Positions 1 to 9,120 of a DNA stretch of 59,496 bases are shown here, piece after piece. The notes beneath the pieces were generated by a model, which did not search any database, was not told the origin of the DNA, and saw nothing but the letters and a program-made list of their open reading frames with translations. Origin of the DNA: Cupriavidus numazuensis (GTDB taxonomy: Bacteria > Pseudomonadota > Gammaproteobacteria > Burkholderiales > Burkholderiaceae); assembly GCF_905397435.1 (NCBI RefSeq), contig NZ_CAJPVI010000056.1, forward strand, positions 1 to 59,496, in the 5' to 3' direction. The position numbers were made by a program, and so were the translations under genes. Position 1 is the first letter of the stretch. Each line of letters starts with the position of its first letter.

Positions 1-111
1 AAGGCTTTCGTCGCATCTTCTCCCGGTTCGACAAGCTGGACGTGATGTTCATCGCCTTCATCAATTTTGCGCTCATCGTCGACGGGCTCAGATAGTGTGA
101 ACAGGCCCTAG
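1..111 (+). mobile_element. 3' end of an IS5-family insertion sequence (left contig edge)
   Basis: Positions 3-95 encode a C-terminal transposase tail (GFRRIFSRFDKLDVMF, then a hydrophobic end closing in DGLR and a TAG stop) of the kind seen in IS5-family (IS427-like) transposases. The IS terminus follows: read outward from the right-hand copy it is GGGCCTGTTCACAC, next to CTAG at 108-111, a plausible target sequence. Bases 2-111 are repeated as the reverse complement at 59387-59496, so this is one of at least two copies. The start of the transposase lies outside the window. Confidence 0.85.
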
Positions 112-162
112 TAACCCAGGCAAAAGGTGTGCATCAAGCCCTCTGCACTCCAGGGGTTCGCC

Positions 163-678
163 GTGTCTATCACGTTGTACCTCAATACCGATGGGGTTCT
201 CCACCCGCGCACGGTAACGTTCGAGAACGGTCACACACCATGTCTGCGCTGTCCTGGCCATAAACTCTTCGAAAACGCCGAACACCTTGACCGGCTGCTC
301 CTGGCGTACCCCGACATGCGTATCGTGCTCCATAGCTGGTGGCCGCTTGTAGTCGGCTATAAGCACGCCGTTCACTGCATGCCGCCCTTGATACGGTCGC
401 GAGTAATCGGTTCAACCGTTCCCGGAAATCGATTGCACACCTTGCATTCCAAGTCGCTGTCTTCGCGCAGGGAATGGCTGCGTCGAGATTTGAGAAGACG
501 CATGCCGCCCTATCCAGTCGTCCTGGATTCCGACTGGGCACAGGTCCTGCCCGAAACCGCGGAAGTCAGCTTGATAGTAACTGGCGGCAACGGGATAGCA
601 GACCCAATGGTCCTTGACCGGTTAGCTCGACTGCTGTGCGCCGCCGACTCAACGGGCGTCACTTATTCACCACTGTAA
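163..678 (+). CDS. HAD-like protein, SAK-type, with altered nucleophile
   Basis: A protein of about 171 residues resembling the small HAD-domain proteins named after Swiss-army-knife RNA repair proteins (HAD_SAK_2 type). Motif I reads LYLNTDGVLHP where the family normally has LDFDGVLHP, so the first Asp, the expected phospho-accepting nucleophile, is Asn8. The second Asp is kept. An HSWWP segment fits motif II, and an acidic VVLDSDW segment fits the late Mg-binding motif. GTG at 163 is preferred because AGGGG lies 6 nt upstream; an upstream GTG at 127 is possible. The next gene is a related HAD protein 26 nt downstream, so they are probably co-transcribed. Function is not known; loss of phosphatase activity is inference from the substitution. 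Confidence 0.65.
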   Translation: MSITLYLNTDGVLHPRTVTFENGHTPCLRCPGHKLFENAEHLDRLLLAYPDMRIVLHSWWPLVVGYKHAVHCMPPLIRSRVIGSTVPGNRLHTLHSKSLSSRREWLRRDLRRRMPPYPVVLDSDWAQVLPETAEVSLIVTGGNGIADPMVLDRLARLLCAADSTGVTYSPL

Positions 679-704
679 CTCAAAGCATTTTTTCGGTGGG
701 CATC

Positions 705-1205
705 ATGGACAAAAATCAACGCATCCACGTCTTTATCAATTTCGAAGGTGTACTGGTTCCACGGGGCGCGGGCTTCCCGCCCGACTCTTCGTCTGATGAG
801 GAAGGAAAAGCCTATTGGTGTTGGGCCGGGCAGTTTACGAAGCTCGCGCAGCAGTATGATGCCTCGCTCGTTCTACGGAGCAGTTGGACTTTACGCTGGC
901 CAGTGGACGAAATCATCGGCAGGATGCCACGTGAGTTGATGGAGAGAGTAGAAGGTGCAACAGAACCCATCGCGGAAATTCAAACGTCCGGACTCAGGCG
1001 GATTGCCACGCAGTATGAGGTCGTTGCTCGATATGTCCGCGCGAAGAGGTTGAAACTGTGGTGCGTTGTAGATGATAGAGCAGAGGGTTGGCCAGATGCT
1101 GAGTTGTGGCGTTTGGTATGTCCAAAACCAAGAGATGGGTTGCGAGACGAGAAGGTTATGCAAGTATTAGCGAGTCTGCTCGAAGCCATTTCCAAGAAGA
1201 GCTAA
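705..1205 (+). CDS. Second HAD-like protein with doubly altered motif I
   Basis: A protein of 166 residues starting at the ATG before DKNQRIHVF, with GGTGGG just upstream. Motif I is FINFEGVLVP instead of LDFDGVLHP: the nucleophile position is Asn12 and the second acid is Glu14. LRSSWTLRW matches the family's SSSW segment, and VVDDRAEGWPD matches the late acidic motif, so the fold looks intact while the catalytic motif is not. It is a divergent paralogue of the preceding gene, arranged in tandem on the same strand. Its stop lies 2 nt from the convergent end of tnsD/tniQ, which places it as transposon cargo. Function is unknown; a ligand-binding or regulatory pseudoenzyme is one possibility. 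Confidence 0.65.
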   Translation: MDKNQRIHVFINFEGVLVPRGAGFPPDSSSDEEGKAYWCWAGQFTKLAQQYDASLVLRSSWTLRWPVDEIIGRMPRELMERVEGATEPIAEIQTSGLRRIATQYEVVARYVRAKRLKLWCVVDDRAEGWPDAELWRLVCPKPRDGLRDEKVMQVLASLLEAISKKS

Positions 1206-1207
1206 AA

Positions 1208-2896
1208 CTACTCATTGGAGTTGTAAATAGCATTTAAATGCTCGACACCCATTTCCAGTGACTTGATTGTGAGAGGGAGCAAGTCGCAATGAGCCAATAT
1301 TTCTTCAAGACGTAAACCGGCACGTATCGCCAACGTTCCACAGGAAATCCAATTGCGAATCGTCGGTTCAATTTCCTCTTCTTGCACCGATATGTTGATT
1401 CTAGTGCTCCATTCAATATCACGTTCGTGTGTGAATGGAGTGGCGCGCGCGCGCAAGAAGGTGCGTCCAGATACATTTTTTGGTCTTCTATTGAATGAAA
1501 TTAGCCAATCACGAGCATGCAAGTTAAGAGTTTCAAACAAGTAGGAATTATTCAGGCGGGCCTTAGTTACTGAATTCCCAGCTGCTGCGAGAGTACGTTC
1601 CCATTCGTTTTTTAAATCTTCTAGTCTCCGCTCGTCGATAGCGAGATGAAGTGGGCTTGATTGATAAATAATTCGTTCAATCACCAGTGGTGAAATCGAA
1701 AAATATTCTGATAATTGTTCGATGCTATAGCCTTCGTCACGCAAACTACGAATGTCATTTATCCAACTTTGGCTGAATATTTTGATGACCGGGTTTTCTG
1801 GTTTAAATCTATCATGAGATGAAACATCGGAAAAGTCGAAAACGAAGCCGCAAGAGCATTTTGCAGTCATGACGACTGTTGACGCTTTTCGGCGTGCGGA
1901 TATTACGCGCGCCGTCCCGTGGTCCGGATTTCGACAACTTTCATTGATGCAATGATATAGAACATCAAAATTCTGCGATGCGATAGAGTTTCGATGCTCG
2001 ATAGTGTCAAACAGGAATCGTAGCAAAGCATGGTAGAGGGGGTGCGTTTGGCGAGCAGTCCCCAATCTTTGCCAGATATATTCTAAATTTATGCTTCGAG
2101 ATGACGATATACCCATAGCCGTGAGAAGATTTTCAGAATAAAAATCAAAAAAAACTTCAGAAACTCTTTGCAGGGGAAAGAAGTTCGTTGATGTGGAAAG
2201 GCCTAGTTCGAAAGCTCGAAAGAGGTAGTATTCTCCGAAAGGGATGTTCGGCGGTTGAAGTTCTCCAGTCAGCATGCCGGAAAGCAATTTAGAGATTGCC
2301 GTTGCTTGCATGAATTCAATCTCGGTGAATTCTTGTGAAATTGAGGTGATGTTTATTTTCACATCGGTAGCGTCATTCCAAACATAAGTGCTGTGATTGT
2401 GGTAATACGCGCTTGTGTTGTGCAGTGCGGTATCATGTATGGGGCAGATGAGCAACCCCGGAAGTTGATGTGTGCGATGCCAGTATGCTTCGCCGTATTC
2501 ACGTATTTCCTTTGCGTAGCATTCTAGGCATATTCTTAAATACACGGGGTGCGCGACTGAGCTTATAGCCTTCAATCCGGAATGAACGGATGTAGACTCA
2601 TTGCTTAACATTCGTTCTAAATATTTATTCTTTCTACTATCTGATAATGGCCAGGAAAAGAATGGAAATAAAGTAAGTTGCTGTGCAAGCTCGGTGCCGC
2701 TCAATGCCCAAATATCGAACGTGGCCGCGCTAGTATGGTTTAGGTACCTGGGGAGGTCGGTGACTGCGAGTCCACTTCGACCCGTCAGCATTTTCATTAG
2801 AGCCGTTCTGCTTATCGGGTGGAGATAGCTGACATAACGAGCGATGACGCTGTACAACAACTCGTCCGGGTAGGGCTTCGGTGGGGCTAACGTCAT
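1208..2896 (-). CDS. tnsD: TnsD/TniQ-family target-selection protein
   Basis: The protein has 562 residues and opens with a TniQ-type N-terminus (PKPYPDELLYSVIARY). A zinc site follows (CLECYAK, then a WHRTHQLPG helix and CPIHD), and later a second Cys cluster (CINESC, CSCGF). Its length is nearer TnsD than short TniQ proteins, which suggests a C-terminal DNA-binding extension for choosing a chromosomal attachment site. The start is set at the ATG of MTLAPPKPYP because it overlaps the tnsC stop as ATGA; the longer reading adds nine residues inside tnsC. In Tn7, TnsD binds the attachment site and recruits TnsC. No CRISPR or Cas gene accompanies it, so protein-guided targeting is expected. Confidence 0.88.
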   Translation of the reverse strand: MTLAPPKPYPDELLYSVIARYVSYLHPISRTALMKMLTGRSGLAVTDLPRYLNHTSAATFDIWALSGTELAQQLTLFPFFSWPLSDSRKNKYLERMLSNESTSVHSGLKAISSVAHPVYLRICLECYAKEIREYGEAYWHRTHQLPGLLICPIHDTALHNTSAYYHNHSTYVWNDATDVKINITSISQEFTEIEFMQATAISKLLSGMLTGELQPPNIPFGEYYLFRAFELGLSTSTNFFPLQRVSEVFFDFYSENLLTAMGISSSRSINLEYIWQRLGTARQTHPLYHALLRFLFDTIEHRNSIASQNFDVLYHCINESCRNPDHGTARVISARRKASTVVMTAKCSCGFVFDFSDVSSHDRFKPENPVIKIFSQSWINDIRSLRDEGYSIEQLSEYFSISPLVIERIIYQSSPLHLAIDERRLEDLKNEWERTLAAAGNSVTKARLNNSYLFETLNLHARDWLISFNRRPKNVSGRTFLRARATPFTHERDIEWSTRINISVQEEEIEPTIRNWISCGTLAIRAGLRLEEILAHCDLLPLTIKSLEMGVEHLNAIYNSNE

Positions 2897-4422
2897 GACC
2901 GTTGCCCACGCGGTCCATGCCATGTCCTCGAGCCTTGGGTGGCGTCCGAGCTCCGTCCTTCTCTTGCGCGCTTTTGCCTGGCAAGCATAAGCTTATGTAC
3001 CTTGTGAACGAGCGTCGACGAACGGAGGTTCGGGTCCTGCGTATATATCGTTTGCAAGTCAATTATGGCCTGTTTGTCAGAGTTTAGGTTTTTTTCTATA
3101 AATAATTTGGCGTCTTCGTATTGCGCTTTGCTGTGGCATTTTGCGCGATACTCTTCTCCCGCATCGGGAATGTCCGGTGTGCTCCGACTGCTTTTATGCA
3201 GCCCAGTCTGGCCTTGGTCCAATAGGTCCGTATATTTTGCCATTGCTACCGTGTCATTGGTGCGAAGTGCTTGAAGTGCCGGCGCAACCATAAATAATTT
3301 TTCTTCGGCTATCTCCCTGAGGAGGTCAGGCGTGATTCGGTCGATATCATTTTCAATCGCGCGACGTTGAGTAAGTATAAAGAGAGAAACAGCAATTCCA
3401 AAAATTCCCTGGGAAAGGTCGTGCATCAAATAGGAAAGTTCCCCAGTAAATTTCGTATACTTACTGGTCCATTGATATATCCAAAGTGCACTAATGAAAT
3501 TTTCCCAGTTCCCATTTAGGTCGCACGGTTCCCAAAAAATGGCGCCGTTCTTTCCAGCTCGACGCAGGCCGTACACCGTGTCGGCTACCATGCTCTTCAT
3601 GGAAGGGGTTCCAACAAAGAATATAGGTACCTGTGCTGTATTGTTCAATTCGACAAAGCAGTTCACAACGGCTAGCTGATGAATACCTTTTTGAACTAAT
3701 CCGTTTTGTATTTCATCTATGACAATAATCCCGATTAAATGAATACCGATTACCTTAATAAGTTTGTCCTTCAGTCTTTCAACTGTGGGATTGCTCCCCA
3801 TTAGCGATAAATAGTCCGGGCCACCTGCTTTGTGTATCGCTCGGAATACCGACTTTAGCGTTCCTTTCAACTGCCCGTCGTGAGCGCACTGGACGTAGAT
3901 ACAGGGAAAATGAAGGGTGCCATCCGGAAGAACGATTTTAACTGGGAGAAATTCAAGAGCTCTCTTAATTGTTCGACTTTTTCCTAATCCAGATATTCCC
4001 AAAAGACAAGCCATTGGTGAGCCAAAAGGGGCCGACTCGGGGCCTTCGAGCGGTCGATTGACCTCGGTGCCTATACTAAACTCATCGTCGGTGCGACGGC
4101 GAAGCCACTGAACGCGTCCCTTGCCGCGCGTGACGCCCATTTGCTCACGGTATTGATAACCGGCAACGAGGCAGGTATATATTGTGTCAATAACCTCGTA
4201 GTGATGCTCCATCGTTTGGAAAAATGTTTCAATGGTGTTAAGTAATGCAATCCGAGACGATTTTGGAAGGCGTCTTTCGGACTCCTTGTATTCGGGGTAG
4301 ACGGAGATTAATGTTTCGTAGCTCTCTGAATCGAGTAGACATGGCAACTCTTCGAGTATCGAACTCTCACCCACTTCGAGGCCGAGGACTTCAGCTACAC
4401 TAGGTATCTTGTCATTCATCAT
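2893..4422 (-). CDS. tnsC: Tn7-like AAA+ ATPase TnsC
   Basis: The protein has 509 residues with a Walker A loop GISGLGKS at about 142-149 and Walker B IIVIDEIQ around residues 232-239. That is the layout of TnsC/TniB AAA+ regulators, which link the target selector to the TnsAB transposase. The N-terminal ~130 residues precede the ATPase core, and the C-terminal tail is charged and fits a TnsA/TnsB-interacting extension. Its start overlaps the tnsB stop by 11 nt and its stop overlaps tnsD by 4 nt, so translation of the four genes is probably coupled. Two adjacent ATG codons (4422 and 4419) are possible starts. Confidence 0.9.
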   Translation of the reverse strand: MMNDKIPSVAEVLGLEVGESSILEELPCLLDSESYETLISVYPEYKESERRLPKSSRIALLNTIETFFQTMEHHYEVIDTIYTCLVAGYQYREQMGVTRGKGRVQWLRRRTDDEFSIGTEVNRPLEGPESAPFGSPMACLLGISGLGKSRTIKRALEFLPVKIVLPDGTLHFPCIYVQCAHDGQLKGTLKSVFRAIHKAGGPDYLSLMGSNPTVERLKDKLIKVIGIHLIGIIVIDEIQNGLVQKGIHQLAVVNCFVELNNTAQVPIFFVGTPSMKSMVADTVYGLRRAGKNGAIFWEPCDLNGNWENFISALWIYQWTSKYTKFTGELSYLMHDLSQGIFGIAVSLFILTQRRAIENDIDRITPDLLREIAEEKLFMVAPALQALRTNDTVAMAKYTDLLDQGQTGLHKSSRSTPDIPDAGEEYRAKCHSKAQYEDAKLFIEKNLNSDKQAIIDLQTIYTQDPNLRSSTLVHKVHKLMLARQKRAREGRSSDATQGSRTWHGPRGQRS

Positions 4423-6664
4423 GATGGATTTTCGAGATGAGTGCGTTGATTTTTGCCTGAATCTTTGCGGACTTTCGGTTTTTAGAATCCGTTAGTAAGG
4501 ACATCCTTGAAATTTTCGATGGTTGTGTCCCACGCGATTGGATTGCTGCAGGAGCAGTTGATTGGCGTCCGGCCGTATACGCTTGTTCGGCACTTTTTAC
4601 GTCTCTCATATGCTTCACTATTGGTTGACGAAGCCCGGAGCTTGCGAGAACAACCCCTGTTTGCCTTTCTGCCTCGGACTGAATTTCTTGTTGAGCTAAC
4701 ATGCCGGCAACACGACCTGCTTGTGTACGGGAACGGCCTTTTGCTGCGTTATCTCTCATTCGGTACTCGAGTTCACATCGCTCAGAAAGGGCAAAATTTG
4801 CGTTTCCCGGGTGCTTAATCTTGCAGGGTTCGTAATTGCGGTGGCCTACCGGAACATAGAGGTCGCCGAGGCGGTTGATGTTGCACCTGCCTTTAAGGTG
4901 CCAAATGCCTTTTTGTCTGGCCCTAGCGGGCCAGCCTTCGCTGTGGCAAGTGGGGCTCGTATATTCGTTGCCACCATACTCAATACCATGTTCGGTGATT
5001 GCCACGTCGACTTCCGGGTAGACACACATCCGGACTTCATCGGGCGAACGATAGGACAATTCGCCGCTGACATTTGCGATACCCCAATGCCAGAGCATGT
5101 AAGGGATGGCAGGAAGACCTTCTCCGACCATCTCGGGTGGCGGTTCGTAGCCGGCGATTACTCGACAAGTGTTGTGCTCAATTACTGCCAGGATGACTGC
5201 ACAAGTGAACTGGTCCAGGTCGAGTGCCGCGCTTTTGCGAGGGTCAGGAACACCTCGTTCTCCCCAGTTTCTTTCGACGTATCCTGGCAGGAATGGACCG
5301 AAGGGGGATTCATATATCCCAAAGCGGCGCTCCACTATGGGCTTTAAGTCGGGCCGGCCACCGGGTGCATTGTCGATTCTTACACGTAGGTAATCTACGA
5401 TGTCTTTTCCTAGCTGAATACTTAAAAGCTCCGCCTTGTCTGCGAGCAAGCAAGCGGGAAGGTGAGCTGATGGCCATTGAAATCTGTCGATTTCGATGCC
5501 ATACCTATGACAATATTCAACCTTATCTTCTACGCAATTGACTAACGCCATCATCGCCGCAATCCACGAAGGAGGCTCAAGGCCTACGTGTATGCCTACA
5601 ATTAGGCGACTCCATGTGTCTACTACGAAATATATTGTGGGTCTACATACGACAAAACGACGGTCGATGCGACTAATGATGTATATGTTCGCAACAGTGG
5701 CATCGATTTGAAAGCGCTCGCCAGGACCGTGGGCGATATCGGTGGCCCTTCCCTCAAGGCCCCGAAGCATTAGTTCCCATTCCTTTTCTGTTGCTCGACT
5801 TCGCTTACGAGTAGCTAAGGGGTAGTTTGTATTGATGTAGTGCTGAAGCTGCCGAACTGTGGGGCGGCAAGCCGAGTCAATCTCAATAGCTTCAAGAGTT
5901 CCATCATTTGCGACAATCTTAGTCGTGTAGTAGAGACCGACTATGTAGTCGATGGCTTGCTGATAAGTCACCTTCTTCTTTTTTAAATGCAGATAGTAGT
6001 CAGCTGCCACCTGTAGATGTCGTCGAGTCTCCTCATTCGAGACCTGACCGAGGTTCTCCTCTATTGCATAGCGCCGCGGTCCACCAAGTCGCCTATCGCC
6101 CTTCGAGTTGCGTGGCTTCCCTGGTCCTCCGCAATTATCGAGGTCAGACTGTACAGCCGCCTTATTGAGACCGTTCCTCCAGTAGAGCTTGAGGATTTTT
6201 GTGATGTGCTGTCTGCTCACGCAAAATTCGCGCGCGAGCTTGTCGATATTGTGGGTTCTTTTTATGCCATAGAGAATCGAAAAATACTCTTCCGTTTCGA
6301 CAATGTCTTCTATGAGCTTCCATCTGGCATCATCTACGCTTTGCTTGTCCTTGAGTTTTGTGTCCGCATCAACTGCAACGGAACCCGTGTCTGTAGGAGA
6401 ATCTGTCTTGTAGTAATTGGGAAGATGTACTACTCGACAGCTTAGACCGCTGTAGTCGACTTTGAATTTCCCGGATTTTATCGCCGCCGTAACCTTGCTT
6501 CGTTCCAGACTTATTGGCCATTGGTCGGCGACATCGATGCGCTCCAAAACTGTGTGTAGTGATACACCGCCTCTGAATACCACGACATAGCGATAACCGG
6601 TCTCCGTTTCGCGGAGCACCAAGTTTTCTGCGATAGGGTATTCGTCTGTACTCCAATCACGCAT
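4412..6664 (-). CDS. tnsB: Tn7-like DDE transposase TnsB
   Basis: The protein has 750 residues. An N-terminal region with helix-turn-helix character (LAREFCVSRQHITKILKLY) is followed by an RNase H-like catalytic core. The likely catalytic acids are Asp321 (FQIDATVANIY), Asp409 (LLADKAELL) and Glu445 (IVERRFG). That is DD(35)E spacing, as in Mu/TnsB integrases. TnsB cuts the 3' ends of the element and binds repeated sites at both termini; the ATAAAGTCGTTAC repeats at 9121-9153 are the best candidate sites. It overlaps tnsA by 8 nt and tnsC by 11 nt. The reading frame appears intact with all three acids present, so the element may still be active. Confidence 0.92.
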   Translation of the reverse strand: MRDWSTDEYPIAENLVLRETETGYRYVVVFRGGVSLHTVLERIDVADQWPISLERSKVTAAIKSGKFKVDYSGLSCRVVHLPNYYKTDSPTDTGSVAVDADTKLKDKQSVDDARWKLIEDIVETEEYFSILYGIKRTHNIDKLAREFCVSRQHITKILKLYWRNGLNKAAVQSDLDNCGGPGKPRNSKGDRRLGGPRRYAIEENLGQVSNEETRRHLQVAADYYLHLKKKKVTYQQAIDYIVGLYYTTKIVANDGTLEAIEIDSACRPTVRQLQHYINTNYPLATRKRSRATEKEWELMLRGLEGRATDIAHGPGERFQIDATVANIYIISRIDRRFVVCRPTIYFVVDTWSRLIVGIHVGLEPPSWIAAMMALVNCVEDKVEYCHRYGIEIDRFQWPSAHLPACLLADKAELLSIQLGKDIVDYLRVRIDNAPGGRPDLKPIVERRFGIYESPFGPFLPGYVERNWGERGVPDPRKSAALDLDQFTCAVILAVIEHNTCRVIAGYEPPPEMVGEGLPAIPYMLWHWGIANVSGELSYRSPDEVRMCVYPEVDVAITEHGIEYGGNEYTSPTCHSEGWPARARQKGIWHLKGRCNINRLGDLYVPVGHRNYEPCKIKHPGNANFALSERCELEYRMRDNAAKGRSRTQAGRVAGMLAQQEIQSEAERQTGVVLASSGLRQPIVKHMRDVKSAEQAYTAGRQSTAPAAIQSRGTQPSKISRMSLLTDSKNRKSAKIQAKINALISKIHHDE

Positions 6665-7673
6665 GTGACTTACTTCTGAGATAGGCTAGAGCTCTGTACG
6701 GCGTTTGTGATGTCGCACCGGAGGGAAAGTGGCATTCCAACGGCAGCTTCGTAAGTGAACTTTCGATTGCGATATTGCGCCTCAGGCATGTTGCCCTGGT
6801 CGCTAAAGTTCCCATCGGGAAAAAGACGCGTGCGGACTTTCCCTGCAGGTTGGTTACATTCAAATCTGTAGAGAGGCGCTTCGTTGCCAATAGTGCTCGA
6901 AGAATTCCGAGATATGTACCCGCTGGAGACTTGCTGAGGCGGTCGCACTCCCCGCAGACCTTGGAGGCGGGGGTGTTTGGGTATTTCAGGAACGATACTA
7001 GGAGAAGGTCAGTGTGCTCCGGTGTAATTATTAAGCGCCGGTTGTAGCCATGTAGCCACTCAAGATTGTCGCCGTACGTACCCCTTAGTTCCTTGTCAAT
7101 CCAAATATCCCACGGCACGCCGTTCAACTTGTTGACTTCTTCTTCGAGGCGGAGCTTCTCCTGGGTTCTTTCATTCCCAAACGCATCGATTGGTTTTACG
7201 GCTATGGCTTGCTTGTAGGTTTGCCCGTGAATGAAGAATTTTGCGACGATGTCAGTTGTGATGACAATGGGAATCTTGTGAATTGCATCTTCGGGGTGCT
7301 TAATTCCGAGCCTGGCCGCTACTGCTAGCGTTTGCAAGCGGTCCCGAAATGGAAACTGTTCAACAAGGCCGACGCATGCATCGTCGTACCATAGGTGGAG
7401 GGCCGCATACCACTCGTTCGTGGACAAGAAGTGCATATTGCGCAGGCCGAATTTCTCTTCACCACATACCCGCGTCACTTTGCCATGCGAAGGAACATCG
7501 GCGACCGTGTACCAGGGCTTGTATGTCTCCCTTTCGCCTAAGCCACGGCCTTCCTTCAGCCATCTCGCTATCTTTGCCTCATCTAGCGCATATTTGTATC
7601 TGCGTTGAGGAACGTAGAAGGGAGGTAGCCCGAGAGGGGAGACAATCAAGACTCGTTTTGCAGAAGTAGCCAT
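6657..7673 (-). CDS. tnsA: Tn7-like endonuclease TnsA
   Basis: The protein has 338 residues with the two-domain layout of TnsA: an N-terminal restriction-enzyme-like nuclease and a C-terminal winged-helix part. The likely catalytic residues are Glu87 (STNEWYAALHL), Asp141 (VITTDIVAK) and Lys160 (QAIAVKP), which fit the E-D-K pattern of the family. TnsA cuts the 5' ends so that the element leaves its donor site completely (cut-and-paste). It is the first gene of the tnsABCD operon. It does not sit directly next to the transposon terminus as in Tn7; a phosphoesterase gene intervenes. Confidence 0.9.
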   Translation of the reverse strand: MATSAKRVLIVSPLGLPPFYVPQRRYKYALDEAKIARWLKEGRGLGERETYKPWYTVADVPSHGKVTRVCGEEKFGLRNMHFLSTNEWYAALHLWYDDACVGLVEQFPFRDRLQTLAVAARLGIKHPEDAIHKIPIVITTDIVAKFFIHGQTYKQAIAVKPIDAFGNERTQEKLRLEEEVNKLNGVPWDIWIDKELRGTYGDNLEWLHGYNRRLIITPEHTDLLLVSFLKYPNTPASKVCGECDRLSKSPAGTYLGILRALLATKRLSTDLNVTNLQGKSARVFFPMGTLATRATCLRRNIAIESSLTKLPLECHFPSGATSQTPYRALAYLRSKSHA

Positions 7674-7841
7674 GACCAGCGCCTGGTACGTTAGTTTTTA
7701 GTTAACTAACCAGAGTTAACTAACTTGGATGTGCTCTCATTAGTGAGTCAATAGTTAAGGATTTCATATCCGACATTTTTTTGTTAATCCAGGAAATGCA
7801 TGATAGAGGGCATTTTTGATTTGCAAAGGTCTGTAACACTT
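7674..7841. promoter_or_regulatory. Promoter region of tnsABCD with repeated GTTAACTAAC
   Basis: This 168 bp AT-rich gap upstream of tnsA contains GTTAACTAAC at 7701-7710 and again at 7715-7724. The first lies in the perfect palindrome TTAGTTAACTAA (7698-7709). Two such sites 14 bp apart, 16-25 bp before the tnsA coding side, look like an operator for the tns operon. TnsB itself or a repressor coded elsewhere could bind. The gap also lies just downstream of the phosphoesterase stop codon. No clear terminator hairpin with a T-run was seen, so read-through from the phosphoesterase gene into tnsA is possible. Confidence 0.5.
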
Positions 7842-8720
7842 TTATGCGTAGAGCGAAGGGAGGTGTGCTGGATAGAGACCTATTAGTTGGTGAGCATGGC
7901 GGTCAGATGGTTGTTGCTGACTTGGTACGTCGATGACGTATGCGGATTGAAAATTGGGGTTATCCCAATGCATAACTTCATCTTCGTATACTGAGAAATG
8001 CGACAAAATGGGGAAGCCGCGCGGATTTGATGCTATACGGGTGCCCTTTATTTCGTAGTCGCAGCTCCACTGAACATGGCCGTGTATCCAGAGACTGCAG
8101 CGACCAAACAGCCACTCAAGATTTGAGGCGTACGCTGGGTTCAGCGGATGCCCAGCGAAAGCCGGCTCCAAGCTGTTGATGTGGGGGGCGTGATGCGTGA
8201 TGACAACGGTGGAACCATTGAATGGCTGCGCTAATACAAGGTCGAGCCACTCGACGGCCTTTGCGTGCTCGCGGAGGGCATCCCGCGTTTGAAACGGTCT
8301 GGTGCCTACATATATTGTTCGGTAGTCCCATATTTGGGTGCTGGCGATGCGTTTGGATTGCTTGTCGTGCCCGTAAAGGTTGAAGTCCGTCCAAAGGGTT
8401 GTGCCGACGAAGCGGACATCCCTATATTCAAAGACTCCGCGTTGAAGTAGGACGACGTTCGAATTTGTCTTCTGGGCGTTCGCGTGCCTGAACAGGTCCT
8501 GTTGAATGCGGAAATCCGTGCCGTAGAACTCTCTGTTGCCGGGTACGTAGATGACCGGCACAGGCCAGTTCGAGAGCGCCTCTAGGGCTTGGCATCCCCT
8601 GTGAATGTTTCCAGCCAACACAAGCACCTCGGCTTCGGCGGCTGGAGTGATGCCCAGAAGAGTGCCACCAAGCGATTCAACTACGTCCAGATGTAGGTCA
8701 GACGCTACTTGGATTTTCAT
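7842..8720 (-). CDS. Calcineurin-like metallophosphoesterase with altered metal ligands
   Basis: The protein has 292 residues. The fold is clear: SDLHLD (Asp8, His10) near the start, GNREFY around Asn62, HHAPH around His176-177, and WIHGHVQ around 213-217. Two canonical metal positions differ: the usual GD motif is LAGNIHRG (Asn38), and the final GHxH motif ends in Gln217. A classical two-metal phosphodiesterase would need both, so activity is probably weak, altered or absent. GAGGAGAC precedes the ATG, a strong ribosome site. The gene lies between the transposon terminus and tnsA, on the same strand as tns, so it may be early cargo. Substrate is unknown. Confidence 0.8.
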   Translation of the reverse strand: MKIQVASDLHLDVVESLGGTLLGITPAAEAEVLVLAGNIHRGCQALEALSNWPVPVIYVPGNREFYGTDFRIQQDLFRHANAQKTNSNVVLLQRGVFEYRDVRFVGTTLWTDFNLYGHDKQSKRIASTQIWDYRTIYVGTRPFQTRDALREHAKAVEWLDLVLAQPFNGSTVVITHHAPHINSLEPAFAGHPLNPAYASNLEWLFGRCSLWIHGHVQWSCDYEIKGTRIASNPRGFPILSHFSVYEDEVMHWDNPNFQSAYVIDVPSQQQPSDRHAHQLIGLYPAHLPSLYA

Positions 8721-9120
8721 TTCCGTCTCCTCGGAGATAACCCCTCACGTCGTGAAGTGCCGGAAGCGAAAGATGACGCCATGCACGGGTCGGGGGAGTG
8801 CAACGAACGACGCACGGGCGAAGTTCGTAAATCGAACAGCAGCGGAGACGAGTGAAGGAAGGTCGCTAGATAGAGCCTGCAGCGCTAGGCGTTAGGCGTA
8901 AGCGGAGAGTCGACGACGGAAAGGCAGGGATGTGAGGACTCTCGAAGGCTACGAGTTGCTCCAACTCGTGGTCCGCCGAGGGTGCCTGTCTGGGAGGCCA
9001 GGCGTCTGGTCACCTTGGGAGAGTACCCAAGGCTTGGGAGAGAACCCCACGACTATAGGGCAATTTGGCCGCGGCATACAAGAGCTCTAGAAGTGCCCTA
9101 TGATGCCCAAGTTCGTTTTG
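8721..9120. other. Structured non-coding stretch upstream of the phosphoesterase
   Basis: About 400 bp without a convincing gene, inside the transposon between its terminus and the phosphoesterase start. It contains two compact hairpins, ACGAGTTG/CAACTCGT (8951-8969, 3-nt loop) and CCTTGGG/CCCAAGG (9013-9032, 6-nt loop). A second CTTGGGAGAG copy follows directly. Neither hairpin has a T-run. The stretch could be a long 5' leader, a small RNA gene or decayed sequence. Confidence 0.35.

Noticed and set aside
7826..7841. TGTTACAG on the minus strand near tnsA as a possible transposon end
   Set aside because: It has no repeated TnsB-type sites; the terminus at 9121-9170 has both the TGTGGG start and the paired ATAAAGTC repeats.
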